The notes: generated by a model from the sequence alone, not told the origin. Counted from the stretch's first letter, positions 1 through 9,894 are shown. The stretch is 64,000 nt of DNA from Semisulcospira habei (GCA_036245525.1 BTPG01000001.1:175371517-175435516), one strand, 5' to 3'. A program made the numbers and translations.

Positions 1-24
1 TTACCGTCATCACCCTGATGCCTT

Positions 25-281
25 CTTGTTTGTGTATGTGTGTTTCTCCTGCCTACTTCCTAAGTTCCAGAAAAAGACATGGGTTATAGACTAGACCTGA
101 TGCATCCTTTTAGGGATGTAGATGATCGTCTGGTTCTATACCTGCGTATTTTTCTGTGGGCTGGCGATTGGGTGCCTGATAGGAGGGGGCAGGGAATCTG
201 TTTGTCTGTCCAGCGCTGTGTAATTCCCCTTGGTATGTGTACAATTCTACCAGCGCTAGCCTCACCTATCTGGTTTGTGAG
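25..281 (+). mobile_element. Small structured retroposon, copy 1
   Basis: The 3' half (about 152-281) matches 44852-44983 closely and ends in the same TGGTTTGTGAG terminus. It is flanked by a direct repeat TGATGCCTT (16-24 and 282-290) and is absent from the paralogous site near 60250, so this is a real insertion. The 5' 125 bp has no counterpart in the other copies and may be a longer form or a composite. A TGGCGATTGGG stretch and a GGTTTGAGTAC-like stretch (best preserved in the 44.9 kb copy) resemble pol III A and B boxes, so a tRNA-like origin is possible. Confidence 0.7.
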
Positions 282-417
282 TGATGCCTTTTGTTGTCAT
301 CAAGAACCTTCTGATCCTGTCACTGCCCGCAACTATTATGACGGTGAGAACTGACACGTTCAGAACACTCAGAACAGTTGGGTCTTCCTTTCAATCACAA
401 AGAACCATCTTGACACG

Positions 418-1408
418 TGTTACGTGTTGAATCGTAGTCGTAGTATGATATCACACCAGACGCACGCAATGTTCATTTTAAGCAAACTTCATTCAGCTGC
501 AACCCGTCACACGTGGCTTAAGGATGTAGACAATACTGGAGTAACAGTTCCAACAATATTTTAATTCAGCGATGCGATCTCCACACAATGCATTTCCCAA
601 ATGCACTAACACTGATACAATGTCTCTTCTGCAAATGTCACACTGGCGACACAATGTTTCTCATACAACGTACATCACCGTTACGCTGCGTCTCTCACAA
701 TGTACACCCTATACGGGCCACGTACCTACGATAAACTGTGTGTCCCTACGACTGACAATGCCTGACAATGTACACACGTGCTTCCTAGCACCATCTTTAT
801 ATAGTAAAACAACTTTCTAGAATAATCCAAAGAATTTACTCAACGCAACCAATCAGAACGGAATACGTAACTGAAACTCATAAATATTAATATAAAAAAG
901 AACTTTCTAGAATAACTAAACTGGTCTACAAAATTCGACTGCTCATTTCAGCCCCAAATCCTAGTATGTAATGACGTCACACAACATTATGACAAACCGT
1001 TCACGATCTTTCAAAACACCCAAAGAACGGCTTCTAATTTCACGCGCACAGTAAACAACTATGACTAACAGCTTTGCTACTGTGTTACAAAAATGTTGCT
1101 TACTCTTTTGACGTCACATGTACGAGGTCACTAGACAGCACGACCCTGCTCGAACGTTCTGGTTCATTCTCAGCTAATCTATGCAAAACAAAAATCGACC
1201 GCTCTTCTCCGTGCGACTTTTCTAGAAGCTTCCGGACTAAAATTAACGTATCATAACAAAGCCAAATCTGCTATCATGCACGAACGATGAAGAATCTCAC
1301 TGAAAAGGTACGTGATACGTAACCATGAAAGCTCAAATAAATATCGGATCGTTTCCTACGATTAACACATGAATGCTCTCACAGAATAATACAACCACAA
1401 TCGTAACA
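418..1408 (+). mobile_element. Solo LTR of an LTR retrotransposon (991 bp)
   Basis: Starts TGTTACG and ends CGTAACA, an inverted terminal pair with the TG...CA ends of an LTR. It is flanked by a perfect 5-bp target duplication ACACG (413-417 and 1409-1413). A close copy of 1000 bp lies at 40146-41145. A TATA-like TTATATAG (797-804) and an AATAAA (1336-1341) sit in plausible positions for an LTR promoter and poly(A) signal, and both are conserved in the second copy. No gag or pol is present, as expected after LTR-LTR recombination. A 5-bp duplication fits Gypsy, Copia or BEL types; the superfamily cannot be decided without internal sequence. Confidence 0.9.
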
Positions 1409-1505
1409 ACACGTAACAAAATTGCTTTTGAAGGCGATGGTAGCCGACGTCATAACTGTCCTATACAACCTTAGGTCATCTGCATAATTATAACCCAGAG
1501 ACAAA

Positions 1506-1727
1506 ATGGCGGACGAACCAGCGAAGAAAAAAAGAAAGTCACAGTATTATCGAGTCGCGCCGACATTGACAGACTCGGTAATTGTGGAAGAAAAGAAAGA
1601 GGAAGAGAGACAAGATACCCCTAAGTAGAACTGACATCGGACAAGGGAATATGGACATGTGGCAACGTGTAAAGCAAGAGCTTGGCTTGAACACCCACCC
1701 GGGATTTGTCACTTTCCTGCTGAATCA
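1506..1727 (+). pseudogene. Candidate coding exon, lysine-rich, frame-disrupted
   Basis: An ATG at 1506 opens a 40-codon frame (MADEPAKKKRKSQYYRV...) ending at TAG 1626-1628. Its PAKKKRK stretch resembles a nuclear localisation signal. A shift of one base near 1618-1622 would continue into a frame reading ...DMWQRVKQELGLNTHPGF and reaching a good splice donor GTAAGT at 1728. The second half resembles short helical modules at the start of animal zinc-finger proteins, but I cannot name the gene. It lies inside the insert that separates copy 1 of the duplication. It may be a captured first exon, now broken, or the shift may be an assembly error. Confidence 0.35.
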
Positions 1728-2687
1728 GTAAGTAATCTACGGTCTTTGTCGATCTTCCTATAGTTCTGCGAGCGCCAGTGATTTCAGATTTCATGATCTT
1801 TAAGAGAGTTTCTCTCTTACTGATTTCGCAAGATTTTAAACCTGTTTTATCATATAATTACGAGCTGATGATCCCATTTTTGCTGCAGAGATCTGCGGAA
1901 AACTACGGTGTGTATCAAAGTTGCACATCGCTGGTCGTAACATGTTTTAGAGTGTCTGTGCCGGCTCTCATTCACTCGATTCAGAGAGGTAGTGTTTCTG
2001 CTGCGAGGGTAAATTTGTCGTTTCTAATGATGCTTTTACGTAGACCTCGACATGTGAGACGTGAAACTGCAGTGCAGAAAGTCGGAATAATGATGGAAGA
2101 CTGACAGTGCATGTTTCCGAGGGGTAAAGGATCAAAGGTCAAAAGGCACCGTGGACGCAAACACGCAAGCCTTCGGTGCACTACTGTACGCACGATCGTT
2201 CCTAGTACAATACTATTAGCAGGTCGAGCGGAACCCGCATTGTGATTTTGACAGCATAGCGAGTTCGAAAGCTTTATTCTACTTTCTCGTGGAAAATTAC
2301 ATCAAAGGGATGCCGGAGAACATCAGTACACGTGTACATTGACACGTGTGTACATCACACCGATGATCTCATGACCTGCAGTATTGTGATACACTGATAG
2401 CCGGGTTCTGCCTTGTGACGTAGGCTCCTAAATATGCATATTAATTCAAAACAAGGCCGATGCAGTCGATAAATTCGCGACTCGGGTACGAAAACAATAC
2501 ACCCTCCAAACGATGAATTTCGACATTTGGCATTGTATTTACATCATATCTAAGATGTACACAAAAGACCCATACACATACTGTCAGCAATATCTGTTGC
2601 AGACAGTTTTCTGACTGTGTTGAGATGCTTGATACTGGGGAATATAACGTTAACATGAATCATTCATATATTACTATATATTAAACA
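1728..2687. other. Non-coding stretch
   Basis: No supported gene. Short alternating-purine palindromes occur near 2325-2362. The right boundary of the insert relative to the 60.5 kb copy is about 2645, where the duplicated sequence resumes. Confidence 0.6.
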
Positions 2688-2915
2688 TTAACCCCATTCA
2701 TTGTCGAGAAATATTGAGTACCACCCAGCTGCTAGAGGTATTGATCCTCATGAGCTGTTGCGGGGGCTTATGAGGACCTATGCCTCTTGCTGACACCATT
2801 TATTTTATTTCTTTGACAAATTAATGGGGATGTTTGACGTTGACTTCGCAATGATTAAAAAAAAAAAAACAACAACCAACAACCTGTCTGCATCCACTGA
2901 AAATGAAAGGGTTAA
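2688..2915. mobile_element. TTAA-flanked hairpin MITE (family 1)
   Basis: Bounded by TTAA on both sides. The ends read TTAACCCC... and ...GAAAGGGTTAA, in the style of piggyBac TIRs (TTAA target site, CCC-starting TIR). The middle carries an imperfect inverted repeat around CTAGAGGTATTGATCCTCAT / ATGAGGACCTATGCCTCTTG. The paralogous copy is 60591-60805. No transposase; non-autonomous. Confidence 0.75.
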
Positions 2916-3055
2916 TATGGATGATAATTCGATGAGAATTTTTTAACTTGTATCTTCATTTTATGATTCGTTATTAGCAATGCTTTCCTTTCACAAGAGA
3001 CGCATCGGTTAGGCGGTGCTTCTATCACAAATGACGACAAATAATTCCCCATGTA

Positions 3056-3157
3056 TATACTGACGAGCCCAAAAAATGAGACATTTTTGGAATCATCGGA
3101 GACACGTAAGTGCTTCCGATGATTCAAAATGTCGCATTTATTTTGGTCATCAGTATA
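3056..3157. mobile_element. Foldback MITE, about 100 bp (hairpin family A)
   Basis: The whole element is an imperfect palindrome running from TATACTGACGAGC to the mirrored ...CATCAGTATA, with GACATTTTTGGAATCATCGG paired to its complement around a short loop. Other copies are at 60946-61044 and 61978-62116. Confidence 0.7.
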
Positions 3158-3229
3158 TTTCCTCTAGAATGCATGAACAGTTTAGAGTGTTTTCTTGTTT
3201 ACTTCATTATTTATGGCGTGAGCTTTGAA

Positions 3230-3405
3230 AATACTTCGGGGAGCTGTGAAGCTCGGGTGGTTTTCAACTCTCGTTCAAAAGGTTTCGGGTTCGAATCCAG
3301 CTGGGGTCAATTTTTTTCAGACCCCTTTCGATGCCCCATCTTTGAAATCCTCATGGTGGTGGACAAAAGACATTACGTCTTATTGCACGGTCTTATTCAG
3401 TAAAT
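3230..3405 (+). mobile_element. tRNA-headed SINE, copy 1
   Basis: The head contains a B-box-like GGTTCGAATCC (3288-3298) followed by CAGCTGG and a conserved body (CAGACCCCTTTCG, CATCTTTGAAATCC, GGACAAAAGAC). The same body follows a better preserved head at 36775-36920 and another at about 61118-61300. The A box in this copy is damaged. Not a functional tRNA gene. Confidence 0.75.
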
Positions 3406-3605
3406 AAAACCTGGCACCGCTGCTATGCTCCAGAATTGACAAGTGTTCAGGTGATTCCTCACAAGCAAAAGATGTTCCTGACCACATAAATTATTCCTCC
3501 CCGTAGGCAGTCTGCAATCACTTTTGTGACGTGGACTTCAAAACCTCGGAAGTCATCAACCAACAAACGCTAAAGTTGAAGAATTCAGTTCTAGGGTTGA
3601 AAGCA

Positions 3606-3653
3606 TTAACCCTTCAGCCGATAAATACTGAACACCATCCAACTGCAAGAGAC
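3606..3653. mobile_element. Left end of family 1 MITE, truncated
   Basis: Starts TTAACCCTTCAGCCG and follows the sequence of the full MITE at 61501-61698 until CAAGAGACA, where it is replaced by the DIRS tandem array. This gives a precise breakpoint at about 3653/3654. Confidence 0.8.
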
Positions 3654-4276
3654 AAGTACATTGCCGCGCCGACCTTCCGGATAGAAACAACTAGAGCCTT
3701 GAGAGGGGCGGTCCTACCCATGCATTTCGTCAAGTACATTGCCGCGCCGACCTTCCGGATAGAAACAACTAGAGCCTTGAGAGGGGCGGTCCTACCCATG
3801 CATTTCGTCAAGTACATTGCCGCGCCGACCTTCCGGATAGAAACAACTAGAGCCTTGAGAGGGGCGGTCCTACCCATGCATTTCGTCAAGTACATTGCCG
3901 CGCCGACCTTCCGGATAGAAACAACTAGAGCCTTGAGAGGGGCGGTCCTACCCATGCATTTCGTCAAGTACATTGCCGCGCCGACCTTCCGGATAGAAAC
4001 AACTAGAGCCTTGAGAGGGGCGGTCCTACCCATGCATTTCGTCAAGTACATTGCCGCGCCGACCTTCCGGATAGAAACAACTAGAGCCTTGAGAGGGGCG
4101 GTCCAACCCATGCATTTCGTCAAGTACATTGCCGCGCCGACCTTCCGGATAGAAACAACTAGAGCCTTGAGAGGGGCGGTCCTACCCATGCATTTCGTCA
4201 AGTACATTGCCGTGCCGACCTTCCGGATAGAAACAACTAGAGCCTTGAGAGGGGCGGTCCAACCCATGCATTTCGC
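3654..4276 (+). repeat. 78-bp tandem array, 8 units, inside a DIRS RT
   Basis: Eight head-to-tail units start at 3654, 3732, 3810, 3888, 3966, 4044, 4122 and 4200. They are almost identical: units 6 and 8 have CCAACCC instead of CCTACCC, and unit 8 has one more substitution. Each unit encodes 26 residues in frame (KYIAAPTFRIETTRALRG plus AVLPMHFV), the segment just upstream of RT motif A. The near-identity means recent amplification or homogenisation. The last unit runs into the rest of the RT. Confidence 0.97.
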
Positions 4277-4851
4277 CGTCAGTCTCGTCTTGTGCGACGC
4301 GCGCCTACTCGTGCCCATGCACCCCTCAGCTCGCCGTAACCTCCGATTCGCCGTCCGCGGGGTGGTTTTCCAGTTCCGAGCCCTTCCCTTCGGCCTCAAC
4401 CTCAGCCCCTGGGTCTTCACCAGGATTATGGCGCGGTGGTTGCACGGGTCCGGCGGTCGTCTTCGAGTCCGACCTCCAACTACCTCGACGACCGGCTCCG
4501 CAGGAACCAGGACGCGGCCTCTAATACGGCCGACGGGGACGCGTTGCTGTCCCTACTACAGCAACTCGGCTTCCTGGTCAACATGGGGAAGTCGGTCCTC
4601 ACGCCCTCCCGCAGGTTTACCCACCTCGGTATGGAATCCCTGACCGACCTCAACACGGTGAGACTACCCGAGGTCCGCGTCAAGAAGTTAGCGGCACTAG
4701 CCCTACAAGTGTCCCGTGCCGCAGAGGTTCCGGCACAGGTGTGGCCACAGCTCCTGGGGCTCATGAGCGCAGCGGCGAACCTGTTCCCGCTCGGCCGACT
4801 CTACTCGCGGCCGATACAACTGCATCTCCTGCTTCACTGGCACTCGTCTTC
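3654..4851 (+). pseudogene. DIRS-type reverse transcriptase/RNase H fragment
   Basis: After the array, the frame continues through a degraded motif A (SLVLCDARLLVPMHP; the intact form at 18.0 kb on the minus strand has SLDLADAYLHVAIHP, so the first catalytic aspartate is replaced by valine). It continues through FQFRALPFGLNLSPWVFTRI, then shifts frame near 4430 into a frame carrying the YLDD box (about 4485) and the RNase H connection (LGFLVNMGKSVLTPSRRF, PQLLGLMSAAANLFPLGRLY). Similarity stops at about 4840, next to a single N at 4852. There is no start codon, Gag, recombinase or termini. It is a dead fragment truncated at both ends. Confidence 0.88.
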
Positions 4852-5491
4852 NCATCACTCACTCCTGCTTCGTTGTTTTGGGTGGTCACAGCCTTCAACT
4901 GCTTTCGTTGAACACAGCTCATCGGCTCCTTGCTCACCTTTTACGACTGCTGCTGGCCTGTATGACTGCGTCACTGGCCACTACACCTCAGCTTTCCTGA
5001 CTTCTTACGCTGATAGCTTCCATCATCTCTGCCACTGTTTGCTCCAACGACAGGGCTACTATCACCATTCATCGCCATTACAGCCAACGCCTCTGCTGGC
5101 CTCTGCGAGTCACGACATTCGGCCTCAAAATTTCAAAAAAGAGCGAAAATTTTGAGAAGGTGATATACCCGCTTGAGTCTGGCTTACGTATAACTTTGAG
5201 TGTAGACTTAAACATTGTCTCCTTGTAGACACAATATTAGACATAGTATTGGATCTTTGGCGCACTACTTGGTTGGCTGCGCCTTTAAAACTAAACTTTT
5301 TGCAGCGCCGAACTGGGTCAGCGTCGCTCACCCGGCCGGCGCTGCATTGTATAGCGTGCGCGGCCTAGCTTACTAGACTGCAAGAGCATCTCTGAAACTA
5401 AAGACATTATTTGTTTGGTGGAGTGGCCAATTGTTGGTCACACTGCCTCTGAATAGTATTCAGGCTTAGCCCATAACGACTTAACCATAGC
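4852..5491 (+). other. Ambiguous base and leader upstream of the Gag-like gene
   Basis: One N at 4852 marks an assembly ambiguity exactly where the DIRS similarity ends. No gene is supported in 4853-5491. The part next to the gene (about 5150-5491) could be its 5' untranslated leader. It has a GC-rich patch near 5300-5370 and no obvious TATA box. Confidence 0.4.
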
Positions 5492-7375
5492 GTGATGGAG
5501 GACCTATTTGGTTCTCTATCGTCGTCAACTAGCAATGAAAGCTTGGTTGGAGGAAATTTCGTTGCTAAAAACAGGTCCCAAAGGAGAAAAAAGAACAAGC
5601 AAAAAACTAAACAGAAGAAGAAACGAAGATTATCTTCAATATCTTCAACAAATTCACCCCGCCGACAGCGGCGTGGGGAGCTTAGTACTACTTCTCCATC
5701 CCCCCTCCCGGACTCTAAGTCTCAAATAAATGTTGAAGCTGGAGGTGTAGACTCGCGGGCGGACTTTCTGCCCGGGAGCCATCCGCCACTCAGCACTGAT
5801 CAAACTAACCTGGAAAACTTGGTTGCTGAACATAGTGAGGATACCTTTGGGGACTCCTCCACCGTGCTCTCCCCCCGAGAGGAGGAGGGCTCGGCGAGGG
5901 ATTTCCAAACAGTAAACAGAAATAAAAAAGAAAAAAATTGGAACAGTAACCAACTCGGCGGGCTCTCCGGTGGGGCGGCCCCTGAACCCGTCGCGGAGGA
6001 GTGGTGCAGGTTCCCTGTCCGTCTTAAGGACTTGGGGACTGGCTCCGCTCTCATCCGCGATCAGGGAGTTCAGCAGCAGCATCTTTGCAAGGCTGTTGGG
6101 GTGTCCCCATCGGAGATCTCGTTGAGACCCATTGGCTTTAACTTATGGATTGTTTCTTGCCCTAATCAGAGGGCACAGCAAAACTTAAAAAAGATGAAGG
6201 AGATAGGAGGTGCACATGTTGAATGCACCATTCCAATACCTAAAGTGGTGGGCGTTGTCCACGGTGTCCCCCGGACGGAGGATCCCGTGGAGATCGCCCA
6301 CTCACTTAAAAACCAAGGACTAAATGCCACGGTCGTCCGCCTCACAAATCGAGACGGTACGGCCTCCAGGGCAATAAAAGTAGAACTACACAATCTGACC
6401 AGTTTACCAACTAAACTTAAGATAGGTGCTGTCCTCTGCCCGCTGGAACCGTATGCGCCCACGGCGGCACATTGTGCCAATTGTTGCCGATTGGGACATA
6501 CGGCGAAGGTGTGCAGAGTGAAGCACGCTACATGCGTCCGCTGTGGCAGTAAAAATCACCGCCGTGCGGATTGCCCTGATACAGCGGTGCCTAAGTGCAC
6601 CAACTGTGGTGGTCCCCACAGTTCAGCATATAAGAAATGTCCCAAAGTCACTCTCTTTAGGGAGGCAAATAAACTCCGAAATCAAAATTACATTCCCTAC
6701 AGAGTGGCACTCTATAGGGCACAAATAAGTATAAATCAGAAAGAATCAGTCAAGACAAAAAATTCACATAGGCCTATTTCACCAGACCTTGATGAAACTG
6801 CCTGGGTTAAACCTGCTATTTTACCCAGGCAGTCCTCAAATCCTGTAAATACTGATAAACAGTTGTCTAACAACTTGTCTCAAAAACCAGTTGCTATGTT
6901 GGTTCCAACCTCTCAACCAGCGACCCAAACTAGCTTAGTCACCCCGGATGGCCGACAGACTGCTTGTTTGTCGCCGGCCATTGCGGTGTCTGCTCAACAA
7001 CATAAAACAGTGAGATCTGTAGGCCAACAAACGGATAATCTTCTCCCCTCTTCCCCGGCTGATGATCGATGCGGGTCTCATCCTCCGGTGGGACTTGTTT
7101 CTCCCGGTGAGAGGGAGACCGGGTCTGGCATGGAGACTGAGGGAGGTGGTCCTCCTAAAGTCAAATTAAATCCAATGAGAACTTGCCTGCTAAACACAGT
7201 TCAAAAGGTTATGGATTCCCTTGTGGAAGCTATGCACATGGCGGGATCGGAGAGTATATTAGAGGCTCTAAACAATCTTAGTCGCATATCTGATGAGATG
7301 GCACGAACAGTCAGTAGCAATACTCGACTTCCGGTACCGCGGGCACGCGGCGCTAGCCGACCAAATTCAAACTAG
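5492..7375 (+). CDS. Gag-like (LINE ORF1-type) zinc-knuckle protein, 627 aa, stand-alone
   Basis: The intact frame starts at MEDLFGSLSSSTSNESLVGG. The N-terminus (about residues 20-60) is very basic (KNRSQRRKKNKQKTKQKKKRR), followed by an acidic/serine-rich low-complexity region. A folded RRM-like or Gag-associated region is likely at about residues 170-320. Three CCHC knuckles follow at about residues 328-385: CANCCRLGHTAKVC, CVRCGSKNHRRADC and CTNCGGPHSSAYKKC, then CPK and a basic helix. The tail is low-complexity. This architecture is that of ORF1 of Jockey/I-superfamily LINEs, which packages RNA. No endonuclease or RT frame follows, and a poly(A) signal lies about 140 bp downstream. It is therefore a Gag-only (half-LINE, HeT-A-like) element or a domesticated gene. 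The frame is intact over 1.9 kb, which suggests youth or selection. M at 5492 is chosen because it precedes the basic tract; a second in-frame M lies at about residue 2 of the EDLFG context only in other frames. Confidence 0.85.
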   Translation: MMEDLFGSLSSSTSNESLVGGNFVAKNRSQRRKKNKQKTKQKKKRRLSSISSTNSPRRQRRGELSTTSPSPLPDSKSQINVEAGGVDSRADFLPGSHPPLSTDQTNLENLVAEHSEDTFGDSSTVLSPREEEGSARDFQTVNRNKKEKNWNSNQLGGLSGGAAPEPVAEEWCRFPVRLKDLGTGSALIRDQGVQQQHLCKAVGVSPSEISLRPIGFNLWIVSCPNQRAQQNLKKMKEIGGAHVECTIPIPKVVGVVHGVPRTEDPVEIAHSLKNQGLNATVVRLTNRDGTASRAIKVELHNLTSLPTKLKIGAVLCPLEPYAPTAAHCANCCRLGHTAKVCRVKHATCVRCGSKNHRRADCPDTAVPKCTNCGGPHSSAYKKCPKVTLFREANKLRNQNYIPYRVALYRAQISINQKESVKTKNSHRPISPDLDETAWVKPAILPRQSSNPVNTDKQLSNNLSQKPVAMLVPTSQPATQTSLVTPDGRQTACLSPAIAVSAQQHKTVRSVGQQTDNLLPSSPADDRCGSHPPVGLVSPGERETGSGMETEGGGPPKVKLNPMRTCLLNTVQKVMDSLVEAMHMAGSESILEALNNLSRISDEMARTVSSNTRLPVPRARGASRPNSN

Positions 7376-7512
7376 TCATATTGTGATATAGTAGGCCTTG
7401 TGGCCACTAGTCTACTTCTGAGACAACTTCTTAATTAAAATCTTAATCTACATTTAATTAGATAATTTTTAAAATATGTAAACAATATATATTTTATTTT
7501 TAATTAAATTAA

Positions 7513-7518
7513 AATAAA
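7513..7518 (+). promoter_or_regulatory. AATAAA poly(A) signal for the Gag-like gene
   Basis: AATAAA in an A/T-rich 3' region, 138 bp after the stop codon at 7373-7375. No poly(A) tract or LINE-like 3' simple repeat is seen immediately after it, so the 3' end of the element is not defined. Confidence 0.45.
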
Positions 7519-8980
7519 GTTCTTTTAACTTAGTCTATTGAAAAGGACCGTTGTTTGTAAATATAAGGATGGCCTTTGTGCCTTTGAGACCTAATCCCTA
7601 GAACTAAAAAGAAACGAATCAGGAATAAGAGAATTAATTACTGGTCATGCGGTTTGTTTCTGCTGACCCTTTTAGCTAATTTTAATCTTGGCCTATTTCC
7701 CCCCTTTTTTCCCCCAAAAACTAAGTATACAGGTTAGTCCCTTATACTAGAAATAGTCCACAGGGACAGTAAGCCAGATTCAAGCGTGGCGGGGCTACCT
7801 GGGCCCTGTCTTGTGGAGTGCCTGGCGAGGTGGTAAAGTGTTTGGGGGACTGGAAAAGCACTGCATACCTATCATACTTGGACCAAATACCGCAAAATAT
7901 TCAAGATTTCTTCAGAAGCGTACTTATTCAGAAAATACCGACACCTTGAACATTCAACTTTTCACTCAATTGGGTGAAACAACTGGCATTTTTCCCGTTA
8001 GGTTTGGGCAGGAAACAACCAGTAAACCTACGGGTTGGGTTAGATATTGTCTTACATGTTTGACAAGTGAGAGTCACGGGAATAAAACGTCTCCGTTATT
8101 TTTGCCCAGCTGACAGGAAAGTGTTGTTCAGTGTATAAGCGTGAGGAAGTAGTGTGGAGTTGAGCGTGAGACTGAGGTGTGATAGTGAGAGCGTGTGGGT
8201 GGCTGCAGAACGCGAGCGGTGCGCGCTGTTCTGACAAAGCCCAGCCCAAGTTCTGTTCCGGAACTCTGGCCAGCCACTAATTGGCCGAGAGGAGAGATGA
8301 TGTCAGAACAGGGGTGCAATGGTGGGAAGGAGAGAGTGAGGTCGGGGAAAGGGGAGGTGGGGGGGGGGGGGATGAGAGTGACTGGAGTTTAAGTGGTGTT
8401 TAGGCGAGGGATGAGTGATAAACATATTTTAAATGGAGGGAAAGGGGACTGAATGCGTGGGTGGGGGGCGGTGCCCGGTGGTAGCCGAAGTAATTTCCCG
8501 ACTGCGGTGGAATTCTATGATGAGAGATGTGAGTGCGTAGGCGAGGATGAGAGGCGTGAAAGTGTGTGGGAGGTAGATGCGTGGGCGGTACAGGAGTGAC
8601 TAGGGAACGGTACCGAGTAGTACGCCAGCCATTCTGGTCGGCGAGGCCGCAGCCGCAGCTCAGCCGGCGACAGCTAGAAATTGAAAACCCACCATCCAAC
8701 CCCAAGCAACCATGTTTGTAATCTGCTGCATGTAGAGTGTCTTTTTCTTTTGTTTTTGATAAGCATGTTCTCTGTAGCACTTGATAAGTCTGGCAACTAA
8801 CTGTACTTTTTTGTTGTTGTTGTTTTATTATAAGATAGTACTATACATAAACTGAATTGCCTCGTCTCAGTTGTACGCACGGTGTTTTATGGAGGTCCTT
8901 TTTGTGTTCGGATTTGTTGTTTATTTGTTTTTAGTTTTGTGTGTATTGTTGCATGGGGGGGAGGGGGGAGGGGGGAGACG
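7519..8980. other. Non-coding stretch
   Basis: No supported gene. Purine-rich, G-rich sequence at 8330-8470 and 8950-8980 includes a G run at 8359-8370. GTT repeats at 8812-8824. Confidence 0.5.
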
Positions 8981-9000
8981 NNNNNNNNNNNNNNNNNNNN
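8981..9000. other. Assembly gap (20 N) in G-rich sequence
   Basis: Twenty N flanked by long G tracts on both sides (8956-8976 and 9001-9019). Frames that cross it cannot be interpreted. Confidence 0.99.
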
Positions 9001-9009
9001 GGGTGGGGG

Positions 9010-9478
9010 GGGGGGGGGGCATCGCCGCGGCGCAACACTCCCTCCCGGCGCCGAGAGCGCCGTAGGTAACGCTTAGCTGAAATCGTCGGGAGTGTGCACC
9101 TAAGGGGGGCCTTACTAAGCGCTAACGCAGGGGTAGGTCGGTGTGGGCGGCACCCTAATCCTCTTCGCAATTCTTCCTAATAGTAATGCCAAAGGTAATG
9201 TTTTTGAAGAAACAAATGTATTTTTCTCTAAAATGTATTTTTTTCGAAAAATACTTACCGATGGCATTACTCAAACGTCCCTCCCGCCTGCCCCGCTTGC
9301 CGCCAGCACGCTAAGATAAGACTACACAGCTCACGTGAGGAGGAAGGGAGGCTACTCAGGGTACTTAGTAACTGCTTGCTAGAGTTACCTCCCTGGTTGT
9401 GCAACAACACACAACGGGTTTTGAGGCTGAAATCGGTAAGCTAAGTGTACCTTCCTAATAATAATGCCATCGGTAAGT
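9010..9478 (+). mobile_element. DIRS-type element, recombinase end plus terminal repeat
   Basis: 9019-9100 (CATCGCCGCGGCGCAACACT..., ...CTTAGCTGAAATCGTCGGGAG) matches the end of the tyrosine recombinase region at 16849-16935 read on the minus strand. 9255-9478 matches the terminal region of the 16.08-19.56 kb element, including GGGAGGCTACTCAGGG, GGCTGAAATCGGTAAGCTAA and TAATGCCATCGGTAAG. The rest of the element is missing, probably lost at the N gap. Confidence 0.8.
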
Positions 9479-9532
9479 AGTTGCTATTATATGTGTGTGT
9501 ATTTTTATATGTATGTGTTGGTTGTGGATGTT

Positions 9533-9559
9533 TGTGTGTGTGCTTGTGTGTGTGTGTGT

Positions 9560-9611
<52 letters not shown>

Positions 9612-9650
9612 GTGCTTGTGTATGTGTGTGCTTGTGTGTGTGTGTGGTTG
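9533..9650 (+). repeat. (GT)n microsatellite
   Basis: Interrupted GT run with CTTG and CG interruptions. Confidence 0.98.
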
Positions 9651-9894
9651 TCAATAGGTGCTTCCTAGATTATTGACATGTTTTACATTTCTTTGATTTC
9701 CAGCGTGCATTGTTAGCCCAGATGATATTCAGTTATGGTCGTTAATGTGAATCAGCAATAGAGCACAGTAAAGAACTTTCCTCCAATGACGTACACTTAT
9801 ATTGATCTATGCATTGATCTGAAATCAAATACTGTGTCTGCCCACATCGTTTTCAAGAGTAGCTGCCCCCCCCCCCCCCCCCCCAGACATGATC

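Larger units (their letters stand above)
16..3653 (+). repeat. Direct duplication, copy 1 (interrupted)
   Basis: Blocks 1-24/282-412 and about 2650-3653 match 60240-60375 and 60545-61550 in the same order and orientation, with scattered substitutions and small indels. The shared part includes a MITE (2688-2915), a hairpin element (3056-3157), a tRNA-headed SINE and the left half of another MITE. Copy 1 is interrupted by a small retroposon (25-281), a solo LTR (418-1408) and a further insert of about 1.2 kb (1414-2645). It is cut off at 3654 by the DIRS repeat array. Whether this is a segmental duplication or one large transposon family cannot be settled from two copies. Confidence 0.85.

Noticed and set aside
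1778..2104. 108-aa plus-strand frame
   Set aside because: No recognisable domain, AT-rich codons, lies in a non-coding insert.
3614..4420. Long minus-strand frame across the 78-bp array (268 aa)
   Set aside because: It is the complement of the in-frame RT repeat; the plus-strand frame continues into real RT motifs, the minus one does not.
5654..6082. Minus-strand 142-aa frame
   Set aside because: It lies wholly inside the Gag-like gene and has no domain.
8871..9170. Frames crossing the N gap (8981-9000)
   Set aside because: They depend on unknown bases and G runs; only the DIRS similarity after 9010 is supported.
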